A stretch of 64,000 bases of DNA from Allobosea sp. Tri-44 (GCF_004123845.1 NZ_NBDP01000053.1:397695-461694), one strand, 5' to 3'; positions 8,207-17,012 are shown, counted from the stretch's first letter. Numbers and translations: made by a program. The notes: generated by a model from the sequence alone, not told the origin.

Positions 8207-9202
8207 ATGCCCGCAAACAACCCGCTGTCATGGAGCGCGGACAGCCTCCGGCGTGCGATCGGCGCGGCCGGGGTCGCCCTGTGGTCGTGGAACGTCGAGA
8301 CCGACCGGTTCGCCATGGACGAACGGGGATATGCCTTATGGGCCTTGCCGCAGAGCGAGCACGTCAAGTTCGAGGATATGTCGGCCCGCGTTCACCCCGC
8401 CGATCGGGATCGGGTCAGGGCAGCCTTCATGGCGACTCGAGGTGTCGTCGGCGCCTATGAGATCGACTTCCGCATCATCATCGGAGACGAGATCCGCTGG
8501 ATTTCGGCCCGCGGCATCGGCGACGATTCGGCGCTGCACGACAACGTAGCCTATGGCATCTTCCTTGACGTAACCGGGCGCAAGCAGGCCGAGGAAGGAC
8601 ACGAACTGCTTGCTGGCGAGATGAGCCATCGCGTCAAGAACCTGCTGGCGATCGCCTCAGGACTGACTCAGATCTCATCCCGATCCACCATAACGGCCAA
8701 GGAGATGGCCACCGAACTCACAGGCCGGCTGGCTGCGCTTGGCCGGGCCCACGACCTCGTGCGGCCTCTTCCCGGTCATCAGGGCCAGGCGGCGCTGCTA
8801 GGCGACCTGCTCTCGATCCTGCTCGCGCCCTATGAGGACATGGCAGCCTTCAGCGGACGAATCCGGGTCGCCGTTCCGCGCATGGGTGTCGGCGAAGTGG
8901 CCGCAACGACGCTCGCCCTGATCATCCATGAACTCTCAACGAACTCGCTGAAGTATGGGGCGCTGTCTGCCGAAACCGGAATGCTCGACGTCTCGGGCAG
9001 TCTTGACGACGAAGACGTGAAAATCGTCTGGATCGAGCGCGGAGGGCCGACCGTCGAACCTCCCAATGGTGCAGGCGGCTACGGCAGCCGCCTGGTCGTG
9101 CGCAGCATATCGGGGCAACTCGGCGGCTCGATAGACTACGACTGGTCGGCCGAGGGCGTCATCGTCACCCTGAAGATGAATACGGCGAAACTGGCTGGCT
9201 AG
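8207..9202 (+). CDS. PAS-domain HWE-type sensor histidine kinase
   Basis: This 331-residue protein has no membrane segment and should be cytoplasmic. Residues about 10-130 form a PAS fold (VHPADRDRVRAAF, then IFLDVTGRKQAEEG). The phosphoacceptor His141 lies in GEMSHRVKNLLAIASGL, the HWE/HisKA_2 signature, and the ATPase N-box is HELSTNSLKYGAL near residue 245. HWE kinases are abundant in Hyphomicrobiales and often sense light or stress. The gene's last four bases overlap the 3' end of a convergent response regulator, its most likely partner. Confidence 0.88.
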   Translation: MPANNPLSWSADSLRRAIGAAGVALWSWNVETDRFAMDERGYALWALPQSEHVKFEDMSARVHPADRDRVRAAFMATRGVVGAYEIDFRIIIGDEIRWISARGIGDDSALHDNVAYGIFLDVTGRKQAEEGHELLAGEMSHRVKNLLAIASGLTQISSRSTITAKEMATELTGRLAALGRAHDLVRPLPGHQGQAALLGDLLSILLAPYEDMAAFSGRIRVAVPRMGVGEVAATTLALIIHELSTNSLKYGALSAETGMLDVSGSLDDEDVKIVWIERGGPTVEPPNGAGGYGSRLVVRSISGQLGGSIDYDWSAEGVIVTLKMNTAKLAG

Positions 9203-9552
9203 GCGGCCTCCCTGACAGCGGCGAGAACCGCTGCCTCGCTGTATGGCTTTCGGAGAAATGTGACATCGCTAGGCATTTGGTCAGGCTCGGGCCTGATGCG
9301 GCCGGAAGCGATGATAATCACTACGGGCGGCCAGCGGTCGCGCACCGCGAAGGCAAGTTTCAACCCGTTCATGGACCCTGGCATCTCGATATCGGTGATG
9401 ACGACGTTGATATCGGACCGAGTTTCCAAGATGACGATCGCCTCATCGGCGCTTGTTGCCTCGATCGCCTCAAAGCCAGCCTCGACGATCATCGATGCGG
9501 TATCCATCCGGACAATCGCATCATCTTCGACAACTAGTACGACTAAGGGCAT
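9199..9552 (-). CDS. single-domain response regulator (CheY-like receiver)
   Basis: The 117-residue product is a bare receiver domain: acidic pair VVEDDAIVRMD near residue 8, phosphoacceptor Asp in VVITDIEMPG near 53, and the conserved Lys in FLRKPYSE near 102. It has no output domain, so it probably relays phosphate or acts by protein contact, as is common for partners of HWE kinases. It is convergent with the kinase gene and overlaps it by four bases. The ATG is the complement of CAT at 9550-9552. Confidence 0.9.
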   Translation of the reverse strand: MPLVVLVVEDDAIVRMDTASMIVEAGFEAIEATSADEAIVILETRSDINVVITDIEMPGSMNGLKLAFAVRDRWPPVVIIIASGRIRPEPDQMPSDVTFLRKPYSEAAVLAAVREAA

Positions 9553-9749
9553 GTGACTAACTCGCCAGCGGAGTAATCTCAACGCGGCCGCCCCATGATG
9601 GTTGCGATTTATCAGAATGAAATGCGCTTCAAGTCTGTCACTCACCGGTTGTTGTGAGCGTGCGTCGTTCGCGCAATCCCGCGAAAAGCGGCGGCGCGCC
9701 ATGCCTTTGCGATAGGTGCGCCGTCTTCCGCCCATGCTAGCATGAGAGC

Positions 9750-9767
9750 TGGTATGGTAGTGTACCA
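9750..9767. promoter_or_regulatory. candidate GntR-type operator upstream of nagB
   Basis: TGGTA and TACCA arms flank an eight-base spacer, 36 bases before the nagB start. Amino-sugar regulators of the GntR/HutC family (DasR, NagR) bind TGGT-n-ACCA sites, so a similar regulator could act here. No GntR gene is in the window. A perfect 12-bp palindrome, CATGCTAGCATG, lies immediately upstream at 9733-9744. Confidence 0.35.
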
Positions 9768-9802
9768 CGCCGACCGCCGCCGCCGTGCCGGGCAGGAACA
9801 GC

Positions 9803-10546
9803 ATGATCGATATCCGCATCACCCCCGACAAGAACGAACTCGGCCGGCAAGCGGCGAAGCTCGGCGCCGAGACGATCCGCGCTGCGATTGCCCGCCATGG
9901 CGAGGCGACGATCATCGTCGCTACCGGCGCGAGCCAGTTCGAAATGCTGCAGAACCTCGTCGCCGCCGAGGGCATCGACTGGTCGAAGGTCACGGCCTTC
10001 CATCTCGATGAATATGTCGGCCTGCCTAAGAGCCATCCGGCGAGCTTCCGCGGCTATCTGGAAGAGCGCTTCCTCGCTCAGCTCGCGGTCAAGCCGGCCT
10101 TCATTCCGGTCAACGGCGAGGGCGATCCCGCAGCCGAGACCAGGCGCCTCAATGGGCTGATCGCCGGGCGCCGCATCGATCTCTGCTTCGCCGGCTTCGG
10201 CGAGAACTGCCATCTCGCCTTCAACGATCCGCCGGCCGATTTCGAGACCGAAGAGCCTTATATCGTCGTCACGCTCGACGAGGCCTGCCGCAACCAGCAA
10301 TTCGGCGAGGGCTGGTTCGAGAGCTTTGCCGCGGTGCCGGAACAGGCGATCTCGATGAGCATCCGCCAGATCCTGAAGAGCGAATTGATCATCCTGTCGG
10401 TGCCCGACGCCCGCAAGGCGCAGGCGGTGAAGGATGCACTCGAAGGCGAGATCACGCCGCTGCATCCGGCCTCGATCCTGCAGCGTCACCCGAACACGGT
10501 CCTGTTCCTCGATCCGCCGGCTGCTTCGCTGCTGAAGAAGGGCTGA
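9803..10546 (+). CDS. nagB: glucosamine-6-phosphate deaminase
   Basis: This 247-residue cytoplasmic enzyme converts glucosamine-6-phosphate to fructose-6-phosphate and ammonia. The signatures are VATGASQFEML near residue 41, FHLDEYVGLPKSHPASFR near 66 (catalytic Asp in DEYVG) and GENCHLAFNDPPADF near 134 (catalytic His). The ATG at 9803 follows AGGAAC; a GTG at 9785 would add six residues. The stop TGA is in the same frame as nagA, which starts six bases later, so the two form one operon. Confidence 0.9.
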   Translation: MIDIRITPDKNELGRQAAKLGAETIRAAIARHGEATIIVATGASQFEMLQNLVAAEGIDWSKVTAFHLDEYVGLPKSHPASFRGYLEERFLAQLAVKPAFIPVNGEGDPAAETRRLNGLIAGRRIDLCFAGFGENCHLAFNDPPADFETEEPYIVVTLDEACRNQQFGEGWFESFAAVPEQAISMSIRQILKSELIILSVPDARKAQAVKDALEGEITPLHPASILQRHPNTVLFLDPPAASLLKKG

Positions 10547-10552
10547 GGGCAG

Positions 10553-11575
10553 ATGCCCATCTCGCCCGGCCTCGTCGATCTCCAGATCAACGGCTTCGCC
10601 GGCGTCGACTTCAACGACCCGGCGATCACCCCGGCCGATCTCGACCGGGCGCTGGAGGCGATGCTGAAGACCGGCGTCACGCACTGCCTGCCGACGATCA
10701 TCACCGCCCATCCGCACGAACTGATTGAGCGTTTCCGGGCGCTGGATGAAGCCGTCGCCGGGAGCCGGCTCGGGCCATTGATGTGCCCGGGCTATCATCT
10801 CGAAGGCCCGTTCCTGAACCCGGCGCCGGGCTATCATGGCTGCCACCCGCCCCAGGCGATGACGGCGGCACAGCCGGAGCTGATCGCCGAGGTCGAGCGC
10901 GGCCTGTCGCGGCCGATCCTGATGGTGACGCTCGCCGCCGAGCGCGAAGGTGCGGTCGCGCTGACGAAAATTCTGGCGGACGCCGGCAAGATCGTCGCCA
11001 TCGGCCATTCGGCCGCCGATTTCGATCAGGTCTCGGCCGCAGCCGATGCGGGCTTGTCGCTCTCGACCCATCTCGGAAACGGCCTGCCGCAGACGCTGCA
11101 CAAGCTCGCCAATCCGATCTTCGCCCAGCTCGCGGAGGACCGGCTGATGGCCGGCTTCATCGCCGACGGCATCCATGTCCACCCCAGGGCGCTCGCCGCG
11201 CTGATCCGGGCCAAGGGCTTCGAGCGTTCGATCCTCGTCACCGACGCGGTGGTAGCAGCCGCTGCACCGGTCGGCCGTTATCATTTCGCCGGCATGGCGG
11301 TCGACCGCATGCCTGATGGTTCGGTCCGGCAGGAAGCGGGACTGCTCGCCGGCTCGGCGCTCTGCCTCGACGAGGCGGTGCGCAATGTCGTCGCCTGGGG
11401 CATCGGGACGCCCGAGCAGGCTTTAGCCATGGCAGGGAGCCATGCCCTCGCCGCGATCCGGCCGGCGCTCGACGCGCACGGCATCGCGCTTGCGGAGGGC
11501 GAGGTCGAGTGGTCGGATGACCTTTTCGTCCGGCGGGTCCGCCTCGCCGGTCAGGAACGCCGTTACGACGCATGA
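10553..11575 (+). CDS. nagA: N-acetylglucosamine-6-phosphate deacetylase, short N-terminus
   Basis: The enzyme deacetylates GlcNAc-6-P to supply NagB. Metal and substrate motifs are present: YHLEGPF near residue 82, IGHSAADF near 148, STHLGNG near 170, IADGIHVHP near 203 and LVTDAV near 226. At 340 residues it begins directly at SPGLVDLQINGFAGVDFND, equivalent to about residue 50 of E. coli NagA. The usual N-terminal beta-sandwich strands are thus absent, and no earlier start is possible because the nagB stop is in frame. THLGNG differs from the usual THLFNAM, so this is a divergent subfamily. Confidence 0.83.
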   Translation: MPISPGLVDLQINGFAGVDFNDPAITPADLDRALEAMLKTGVTHCLPTIITAHPHELIERFRALDEAVAGSRLGPLMCPGYHLEGPFLNPAPGYHGCHPPQAMTAAQPELIAEVERGLSRPILMVTLAAEREGAVALTKILADAGKIVAIGHSAADFDQVSAAADAGLSLSTHLGNGLPQTLHKLANPIFAQLAEDRLMAGFIADGIHVHPRALAALIRAKGFERSILVTDAVVAAAAPVGRYHFAGMAVDRMPDGSVRQEAGLLAGSALCLDEAVRNVVAWGIGTPEQALAMAGSHALAAIRPALDAHGIALAEGEVEWSDDLFVRRVRLAGQERRYDA

Positions 11576-11613
11576 GCGCCGCTGGAACGGCGCGACAACA
11601 AAGGGGGAAGGCA

Positions 11614-12804
11614 ATGACCAAGCATCTTCATGGCATCGACCGCCGCACCGTTCTCGGTGGCCTTGGCGCCCTTGCCGCCGGCGGCCCGGCATTCGCTGCC
11701 TCGCCGCCACTGCCGACCAGTCCGGTCGTGATCAGCGTCATGGATGTCGGCGGTGCGCTCGCGTTGATTCAGAAGGCGTTCGAGGATTACCGCGCCGCCA
11801 ATCCCAAGCTGGTCTCGCGCATCGCCTTCGTGAAGGCGCCGGCGCCCGAGCTCGCCAGCAAGCTCAAGGCGCAGCAGGATGCCGGCAGGGTCGATCTCGA
11901 CCTGATCCTGACCGGCAGCGACGGCCTCGCCGCCGGCCTCGACCAGAAGCTCTGGCAGAAAATCCTGCCGGACTTCGCCGACAGGTTCCCGAATATCGAG
12001 GCCAATTACGAGCCGGCGGCGCTCAATTTGCACAAGGTCCAGGGCGATGGCTTCGGCGTCGTCGTCAACTACTACCCTTCCGGCCCGCTGCTCGAATACA
12101 TGCCCGACCGGGTCAAGACCCCGCCGACCACGGCCGAGGAACTGCTCGCCTGGGCCAAGGCCAATCCGAACAAGTTCATGTATGCCCGCCCGACCAATTC
12201 CGGCCCAGGCCGCACCTTCATGATGGGGCTGCCCTACATCCTCGGCGACAAGGACCCGCAGGACCCGGTCGGCGGCTGGGACAAGACATGGGCCTATCTG
12301 CAGGAGCTCGGCCAGTACATCGAGTACTATCCGGCCGGCACCGGCGCGACGATGAAGGAGTTCGGCGACGGCTCGCGCGACATCATCATCTCGACCACCG
12401 GCTGGGACATCAATCCGCGGGCGCTCGGCATCGTGCCGAAGGAAGCCAAGATCCAGACGCTGAAGGGCTTCCACTGGGTCTCGGACGCCTTCTTCATGTG
12501 CGTGCCGAAGGGCCTGCCGAACGACCGGCTCGCCGTCGTGCTCGACATCATGGCGCATGTGCTGACGCCGAAGATGCAGGCCTATTCCTATGACGAGGGC
12601 TATCTCTATCCCGGCCCGGCGGTGAAGAACGTGCCGCTCTCGCTGGCACCCGAGGCGAGCCAGAAGGTGATCGCCGAGTTCGGCCGGCCGGAATATGCCG
12701 ACCTCATCGCCAACAACCCGATCGAGCTGCCGCTGAAGCCCGACAAGATGGTCGTCGCTTTCAGGAAGTGGGACGAGCTGGTGGGCGCCAAGCGGGCGAA
12801 GTGA
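11614..12804 (+). CDS. ABC transporter substrate-binding protein (family 1/polyamine-like)
   Basis: The 396-residue protein starts at the ATG after AAGGGGGAAGG and carries a Tat-like leader (DRRTVLGGLGALAAGGPAFA). The mature part is a two-lobed periplasmic binding protein of the iron/polyamine/sugar type, with QKAFEDYRAANP near residue 50, VVNYYPSGPLLEY near 150 and STTGWDINPRALG near 262. It follows nagA by 38 bases and is probably cotranscribed, suggesting an amino-sugar or chitin-fragment ligand. No permease or ATPase gene is adjacent, so its transporter must be elsewhere. Confidence 0.82.
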   Translation: MTKHLHGIDRRTVLGGLGALAAGGPAFAASPPLPTSPVVISVMDVGGALALIQKAFEDYRAANPKLVSRIAFVKAPAPELASKLKAQQDAGRVDLDLILTGSDGLAAGLDQKLWQKILPDFADRFPNIEANYEPAALNLHKVQGDGFGVVVNYYPSGPLLEYMPDRVKTPPTTAEELLAWAKANPNKFMYARPTNSGPGRTFMMGLPYILGDKDPQDPVGGWDKTWAYLQELGQYIEYYPAGTGATMKEFGDGSRDIIISTTGWDINPRALGIVPKEAKIQTLKGFHWVSDAFFMCVPKGLPNDRLAVVLDIMAHVLTPKMQAYSYDEGYLYPGPAVKNVPLSLAPEASQKVIAEFGRPEYADLIANNPIELPLKPDKMVVAFRKWDELVGAKRAK

Positions 12805-12818
12805 GCCTCCACGCGGAA

Positions 12819-12903
12819 CCCCTCTCCCGCATCGAAGTCGGGTTTACCCGACTTCGACACTCTGAGATCTGATCCCGGGCAAGCCCGGGATCAGTGAGAG
12901 GGG
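12819..12903. repeat. nested palindrome cluster after the solute-binding-protein gene
   Basis: An outer stem (CCCCTCTC at 12819-12826 with GAGAGGGG at 12896-12903) encloses two perfect hairpins. One has 12-bp arms at 12832-12843 and 12846-12857. The other has 11-bp arms at 12870-12880 and 12883-12893. Both loops are two bases. The whole is predicted to form a three-way structure, and the outer bases resemble family-B repeat ends. Confidence 0.75.
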
Positions 12904-12974
12904 CAGGGGTGACGGACCGCCGCTGATTGTTGAAGTGCGACGGCGCTGCTGAGGTCCTCTGCGGTAAGGGCGGG

Positions 12975-13026
12975 CCCTCATCCGGCGCTCCGCGCCACCT
13001 TCTCCCATCCGGGAGAAGGAAGAGGG
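12975..13026. repeat. family-B intergenic repeat, copy 1
   Basis: The element reads CCCTCATCCG, a short GC-rich hairpin (GGCGCTCCGCGCC), ACCTTCTCCC, a four-base loop, GGGAGAAGG and AGAGGG. The same framework recurs at 14922-14974, 15019-15066 and, shortened, at 63779-63814. It lies 190 bases upstream of the ankyrin gene. Confidence 0.75.
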
Positions 13027-13216
13027 CGTCGTGGTCAGCATCGATGGCGATTGACTCCGCCGCTGCCATGCGTTTTTCATCCGCATAGAGCGCATGGGGC
13101 GCCACCAGTCCGCGGCAAGGGAGCCTGCTCCCACCCATATCCAAGCGACGACATCGCATCATCGCTTTCTTCCGGCCTGTCGAGCGGACATCAGGCTTTC
13201 CTCGGAAGGAAGACCC

Positions 13217-14971
13217 ATGTCCGATCCCACCCGCGAACTCACGCCCCGCTCGACCCTCGAGACCGCCCGCCGCCAGGCCAAGCGCTGGCTGAAGGAGATC
13301 GAAGCCGGCGAGCCTGAGGCGGTCGCCCGTTTTCGCAAGCTGATCCCGAACCATGCCGGCGCGGCCAAACTGCGCGAGGTCCAGCATGCGCTCGCCCGCG
13401 ATTACGGACTCGCGAGCTGGGCGGCGCTGAAGCAGGAACTCATCGCGCGCGAGGCGGCGGCGCGCGGCCATGCCGCGCTCGTCGCGCTGTTCCTGGAGAA
13501 ATCGGCGTTGCGCTATGGCGTCAGGCCGGGCACGCAAAGCTGGGGCGAGTACGAGGCCGACCGGCCGGCACGCGGCGCGCTGGCGCAGCGCCTGCTCGAA
13601 CGGCATCCGGAGATCGCCGGCGACAGCATCCATACCGCCGTCGCCGGGCATGATCTCGATGCCGTCCGTGATTTTCTCAGCAGGGACGCTGCACTCGCTG
13701 ACAAGCCGAGCGGCTTCGACGGCTGGACCCCGCTGGTCCGCCTCGCTTTCACCCGCCTGCCGAACGAGGCGCTGTCACGCAACGCCGTCGCGATCGCGCA
13801 GCTCCTGCTCGATCATGGCGCCGACCCGAACGCTCTGTTCAGCGACGGCAGCAACCACTTCACCCCACTGACCGGCGTCATCGGCGGCGGCGAGGGCAAC
13901 CAGCCACCGCATCCGCAAGCCGAAGCGCTGGCGCGGCTCCTGATCGCCCGCGGCGCCGATCCGCTCAATGGCCAAGCGCTCTACAACTCGTCGCTCGGTG
14001 CGGATGATACCTTCTGGCTCGACCTGCTCTGGAACGAGACGGAGAAGCGCGGCGAGGCCGGGCGCTGGCACGAGCCGGTACGCGAATTGCCGGCACCACC
14101 GCTCGATTATCTGCTCGGCAACGCCGTACCGCGCCAGCCGAAACGCGCCGCCTGGCTCCTCGCCCATGGCGCCCGGGCGCAGGCGGTCAACGCCTATTCG
14201 AAGCAGAGCCTGGTCAAGCAGGCCATGCTCGACGGCCGGAGCGATCTCGTTCGCCTGCTCGTCGACAATGGCGCGAGCCCGGTCGAGCTCAGCGGGCAGG
14301 AGGCCTTCACCGCCGCGGTCGCGCGTGGCGAGGAAGCCGAGGCGCGCCGACTGCTCGACGGCGATCCGAAGTTCTTGCTTAGCCCGGCGCCGCTGCTGGT
14401 GGCGATCCGGCAGGGCAAGCCGGAGATCGCGGCGCTGGCACTGCGCCTCGGCGTCTCGCCGGATGCCGCGACGCGCGACGGCGTTCGTGCATTGCACGAA
14501 GCGGCCGGAACCGACGCGACCGAGATCGTTGCGCTGCTGGTCGAGGCAGGTGCCAAGATCGATCCGATCGAGCTCCGCTATGGCTCGACCCCGCTCGGCT
14601 GGGCGCGTCACCAGGGCGCCAGTGCCGCGCAGATCTATCTGGCCTCACGCAGCAGCGATATCGAAGCCCTGTGCGAGGCCGCCGAGATCGAGCGGCTGGA
14701 GGCTCTTTTCGCCAAGGAGCCGGCGCTCGCCAATGCGCCGGCCCGTTCGGGCGAGCCGCCGCTGTTCTGCCTGCCGGACGACGACACCAGCGCCTGCGAC
14801 CTCGTCGAGTTCCTGCTGGCGGCAGGGGCCGATCCGGCTGCGCGCAACAAGCAGGAGCTGACGCCCGCGCAGGCGGCGCGCAAGCGAGGCCTGCTGGATG
14901 CCGCGACGCTGCTGGAAGCGGCCCTTCTCCCCTCGGGGGAGAAGGTGGCAGCGCGAAGCGCTGACGGATGA
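13217..14971 (+). CDS. ankyrin-repeat protein
   Basis: This 584-residue protein has no signal peptide or membrane segment. It opens with a helical region (STLETARRQAKRWLKEIEAG, then HALARDYGLASWAALKQEL) seen in a family of bacterial ankyrin proteins, followed by several ankyrin repeats such as IAQLLLDHGADPNAL near residue 193, LARLLIARGADPLNG near 237, LVRLLVDNGASPVEL near 342 and LVEFLLAAGADPAARN near 530. It is probably a protein-interaction scaffold. The final 15 or so codons lie inside a family-B intergenic repeat, so the C-terminus (LLPSGEKVAARSADG) is repeat-encoded. Confidence 0.85.
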   Translation: MSDPTRELTPRSTLETARRQAKRWLKEIEAGEPEAVARFRKLIPNHAGAAKLREVQHALARDYGLASWAALKQELIAREAAARGHAALVALFLEKSALRYGVRPGTQSWGEYEADRPARGALAQRLLERHPEIAGDSIHTAVAGHDLDAVRDFLSRDAALADKPSGFDGWTPLVRLAFTRLPNEALSRNAVAIAQLLLDHGADPNALFSDGSNHFTPLTGVIGGGEGNQPPHPQAEALARLLIARGADPLNGQALYNSSLGADDTFWLDLLWNETEKRGEAGRWHEPVRELPAPPLDYLLGNAVPRQPKRAAWLLAHGARAQAVNAYSKQSLVKQAMLDGRSDLVRLLVDNGASPVELSGQEAFTAAVARGEEAEARRLLDGDPKFLLSPAPLLVAIRQGKPEIAALALRLGVSPDAATRDGVRALHEAAGTDATEIVALLVEAGAKIDPIELRYGSTPLGWARHQGASAAQIYLASRSSDIEALCEAAEIERLEALFAKEPALANAPARSGEPPLFCLPDDDTSACDLVEFLLAAGADPAARNKQELTPAQAARKRGLLDAATLLEAALLPSGEKVAARSADG

Positions 14972-14974
14972 GGG
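14922..14974. repeat. family-B repeat, copy 2, overlapping the ankyrin gene end
   Basis: CCCTTCTCC, a short loop and GGAGAAGGTG are followed by the hairpin-forming AGCGCGAAGCGCT and CGGATGAGGG. It is inverted relative to copy 1. The ankyrin stop codon (14969-14971) is inside the element. With copy 3 it makes a large inverted pair between convergent genes. Confidence 0.8.
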
Positions 14975-15018
14975 AAGGGCTGTGCAAGCGGCGCTTTCTC
15001 GTTCACCCAGCCAAACTG

Positions 15019-15066
15019 CCCTCATCCGTCTGCTTTGCAGACACCTTCTCCTCCGAGGGGAGAAGG
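15019..15066. repeat. family-B repeat, copy 3
   Basis: CCCTCATCCG, then GTCTGCTTTGCAGAC (hairpin), ACCTTCTCC and GGGGAGAAGG. It is oriented opposite to copy 2, which ends 44 bases before it. It sits 22 bases from the stop codon of the convergent ABC transporter gene. Confidence 0.8.
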
Positions 15067-15087
15067 AAGCCCCGGAGGGAGAAGAGG

Positions 15088-16866
15088 CTAAGCCGCCTCC
15101 AGCCCGAACTGGAGCGCGGCGAGGCGCGCATAGAGCCCGCCCTTGGCGACGAGGGCGGCATGCGTGCCTTCCTCGACCACCCGCCCATCCTCCATCACCA
15201 GGATACGGTCGGCGGAGAGGATGGTGGCGAGCCGATGGGCCACGACCAGCGTGGTCCGGCCCTGCATCAGCCGGTCGAGTGCGTCCTGCACGGCGCGCTC
15301 GCTTTCCGAATCGAGCGCCGAGGTCGCTTCGTCCAATAGCAGGATCGGCGCGTCCTTCAGCACGGCGCGGGCGATGGCGAGGCGCTGGCGCTGGCCGCCT
15401 GACAGCGTGACGCCGCGCTCGCCGATGATGGTGTCGTAGCCATCAGGCAGCGCCCGGATGAAGCCGTCGGCAGCGGCGAGCTGCGCCGCTTCCTCGATCT
15501 GCGCGCGCGCCGCGCCGGGGCGACCATAGGCGATGTTGTCGGCGACCGAGACGCCGAACACGGTCGGCTCCTGCGGGACCAGCGCGAAGCGGCTGCGCCA
15601 GTCGGTCGGGTCGGCCTCCGGCCCGGCGACGCCGTCGACGACGACGCGGCCGGCGAAGGGGTCGTAGAAGCGCAGCGCCAGCTGCAGCACCGTGCTCTTG
15701 CCGGCGCCGGACGGGCCAACCAGTGCGACACGTTCGCCCGGCCTGATCGTGAGGTCGAGATCGGCGAGCGCGAGGTTGCTGCGGCCAGGATAGCGGAAGG
15801 AGACGCTCTCGAAGGCGAGGGCGCCGACCGGCGGCGTGGGCAACGCCTTGGGATGGGGCGGGGCTGAAATCGCCGGCTTGGTCGCGAGGATCTCGCCGAG
15901 CCGTCCGGCGGCGCCGGCCGCAGCCGAGATGTCGCCATAGACTTCCGAGAGCTGGCCGAGCGAGCTTGCTGCCAAGACGGCGTAGAGCACGAATTGCGAC
16001 AGGCGCCCGCCGCTCATCCGCCCGGCAAAGACTTCCGTCGCGCCGACCCAGAGCACCAGCACGACGCTGGCCGAGACCAGGAAGATCGCAATGCCGGAGA
16101 GCCAGGCGCGGGAACGCGTCGCATCGCGCGAGGCGTCATAGGCGCCGTCCGAGGCGCCCTGGAAGCGCTGCGTCGTCTCGCGCTCAGCGCCGAAGGACTG
16201 CATCGTCCGGATCGCGCCGATCGCCTCGGCGGCGAAGGCGGAGGCATCGGCGAGCCGGTCCTGCGCCGCCCGGGCCCGCTTGCGCACCGTGCGGCCGGAG
16301 AAGACCAACGGCAGCACGATCAGGGGAATCGCGCCGATCACGATCGCCGAAAGCTGCGGACTGGTCACGATCATCATGACGAGCGCGCCAAGGAACATGA
16401 TGCCGTTGCGCAGCGCGATCGAGGCGGTCGAGGCGAAGGTCGATTTGATTTGGGTGGTGTCGGCGGTCAGCCGCGAGACCAGGTCTCCGGCCCGGCTGGC
16501 GTCGAAGAAGGCCGGCTCGAGCCGGGTCAGGTGCGCGAAGACGTCGGCACGCAGCTCCGAGACGACGCGCTCGCCGACCGTCATCACCAGATAGAATCGG
16601 AACGAGCTCGCCAGGGCCAGCACGGCGACGACGCCGATCAGCAGGGCGAAATAGGAGTTCGCCAACTGCTGCTCGCCACCGGAGAAACCGACATCGATGA
16701 CGCGCCTCACCGCGAGCGGCAGGACAAGCGTCGCCACCGAGGCGACGATCAGCGCGACGAGCGCGAAGGCGATCCGTTGCTTCTGCGCCAGCGCATAGGG
16801 CCAGAACGAGCGCAGGGCGCTGAAATCCGGCCGCGCCTTTTGGTCTTCCTTGGTCTCGTTCGCCAC
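15088..16866 (-). CDS. ABC exporter, fused permease and ATPase (MsbA-like)
   Basis: This 592-residue inner-membrane half-transporter has about six membrane helices in residues 25-310 and a C-terminal ATPase. Key motifs are Walker A GPSGAGKST near residue 380, the Q-loop VPQEPTVF, signature LSGGQRQRLAIARA near 482, Walker B ILLLDEATSALD near 507 and the switch His in VVAHRL. The sequence fits the MsbA-related exporter group (TIGR02204-like) that moves lipids or hydrophobic compounds. It is convergent with the ankyrin gene and divergent from rpmE. Substrate unknown. Confidence 0.9.
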   Translation of the reverse strand: MANETKEDQKARPDFSALRSFWPYALAQKQRIAFALVALIVASVATLVLPLAVRRVIDVGFSGGEQQLANSYFALLIGVVAVLALASSFRFYLVMTVGERVVSELRADVFAHLTRLEPAFFDASRAGDLVSRLTADTTQIKSTFASTASIALRNGIMFLGALVMMIVTSPQLSAIVIGAIPLIVLPLVFSGRTVRKRARAAQDRLADASAFAAEAIGAIRTMQSFGAERETTQRFQGASDGAYDASRDATRSRAWLSGIAIFLVSASVVLVLWVGATEVFAGRMSGGRLSQFVLYAVLAASSLGQLSEVYGDISAAAGAAGRLGEILATKPAISAPPHPKALPTPPVGALAFESVSFRYPGRSNLALADLDLTIRPGERVALVGPSGAGKSTVLQLALRFYDPFAGRVVVDGVAGPEADPTDWRSRFALVPQEPTVFGVSVADNIAYGRPGAARAQIEEAAQLAAADGFIRALPDGYDTIIGERGVTLSGGQRQRLAIARAVLKDAPILLLDEATSALDSESERAVQDALDRLMQGRTTLVVAHRLATILSADRILVMEDGRVVEEGTHAALVAKGGLYARLAALQFGLEAA

Positions 16867-17012
16867 GCTTACCTATCCTGAAAAGCTTGCACCGTCGCTG
16901 CGGCTGCGCTATGGGCACCCGACTTCACGACAGGCTCATACGAATTGTTCGAAGAGCCGGCGATGTGCGCCGCGTTCCGGCCACCCGCTTTTCGACAATT
17001 GAGGATTTCGCC

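Larger units (their letters stand above)
12805..13216. other. 412-base intergenic region holding two palindromic repeat elements
   Basis: No convincing gene is present. The region contains the nested hairpin cluster at 12819-12903 and a family-B repeat at 12975-13026. The remaining part, about 13027-13216, is ordinary GC-rich sequence leading to the ankyrin gene, whose start is preceded by GGAAGGAAG. No strong promoter match was seen. Confidence 0.7.

Noticed and set aside
9785..9802. Earlier GTG start for nagB
   Set aside because: The AGGAAC ribosome site lies inside this extension, favouring the ATG at 9803.
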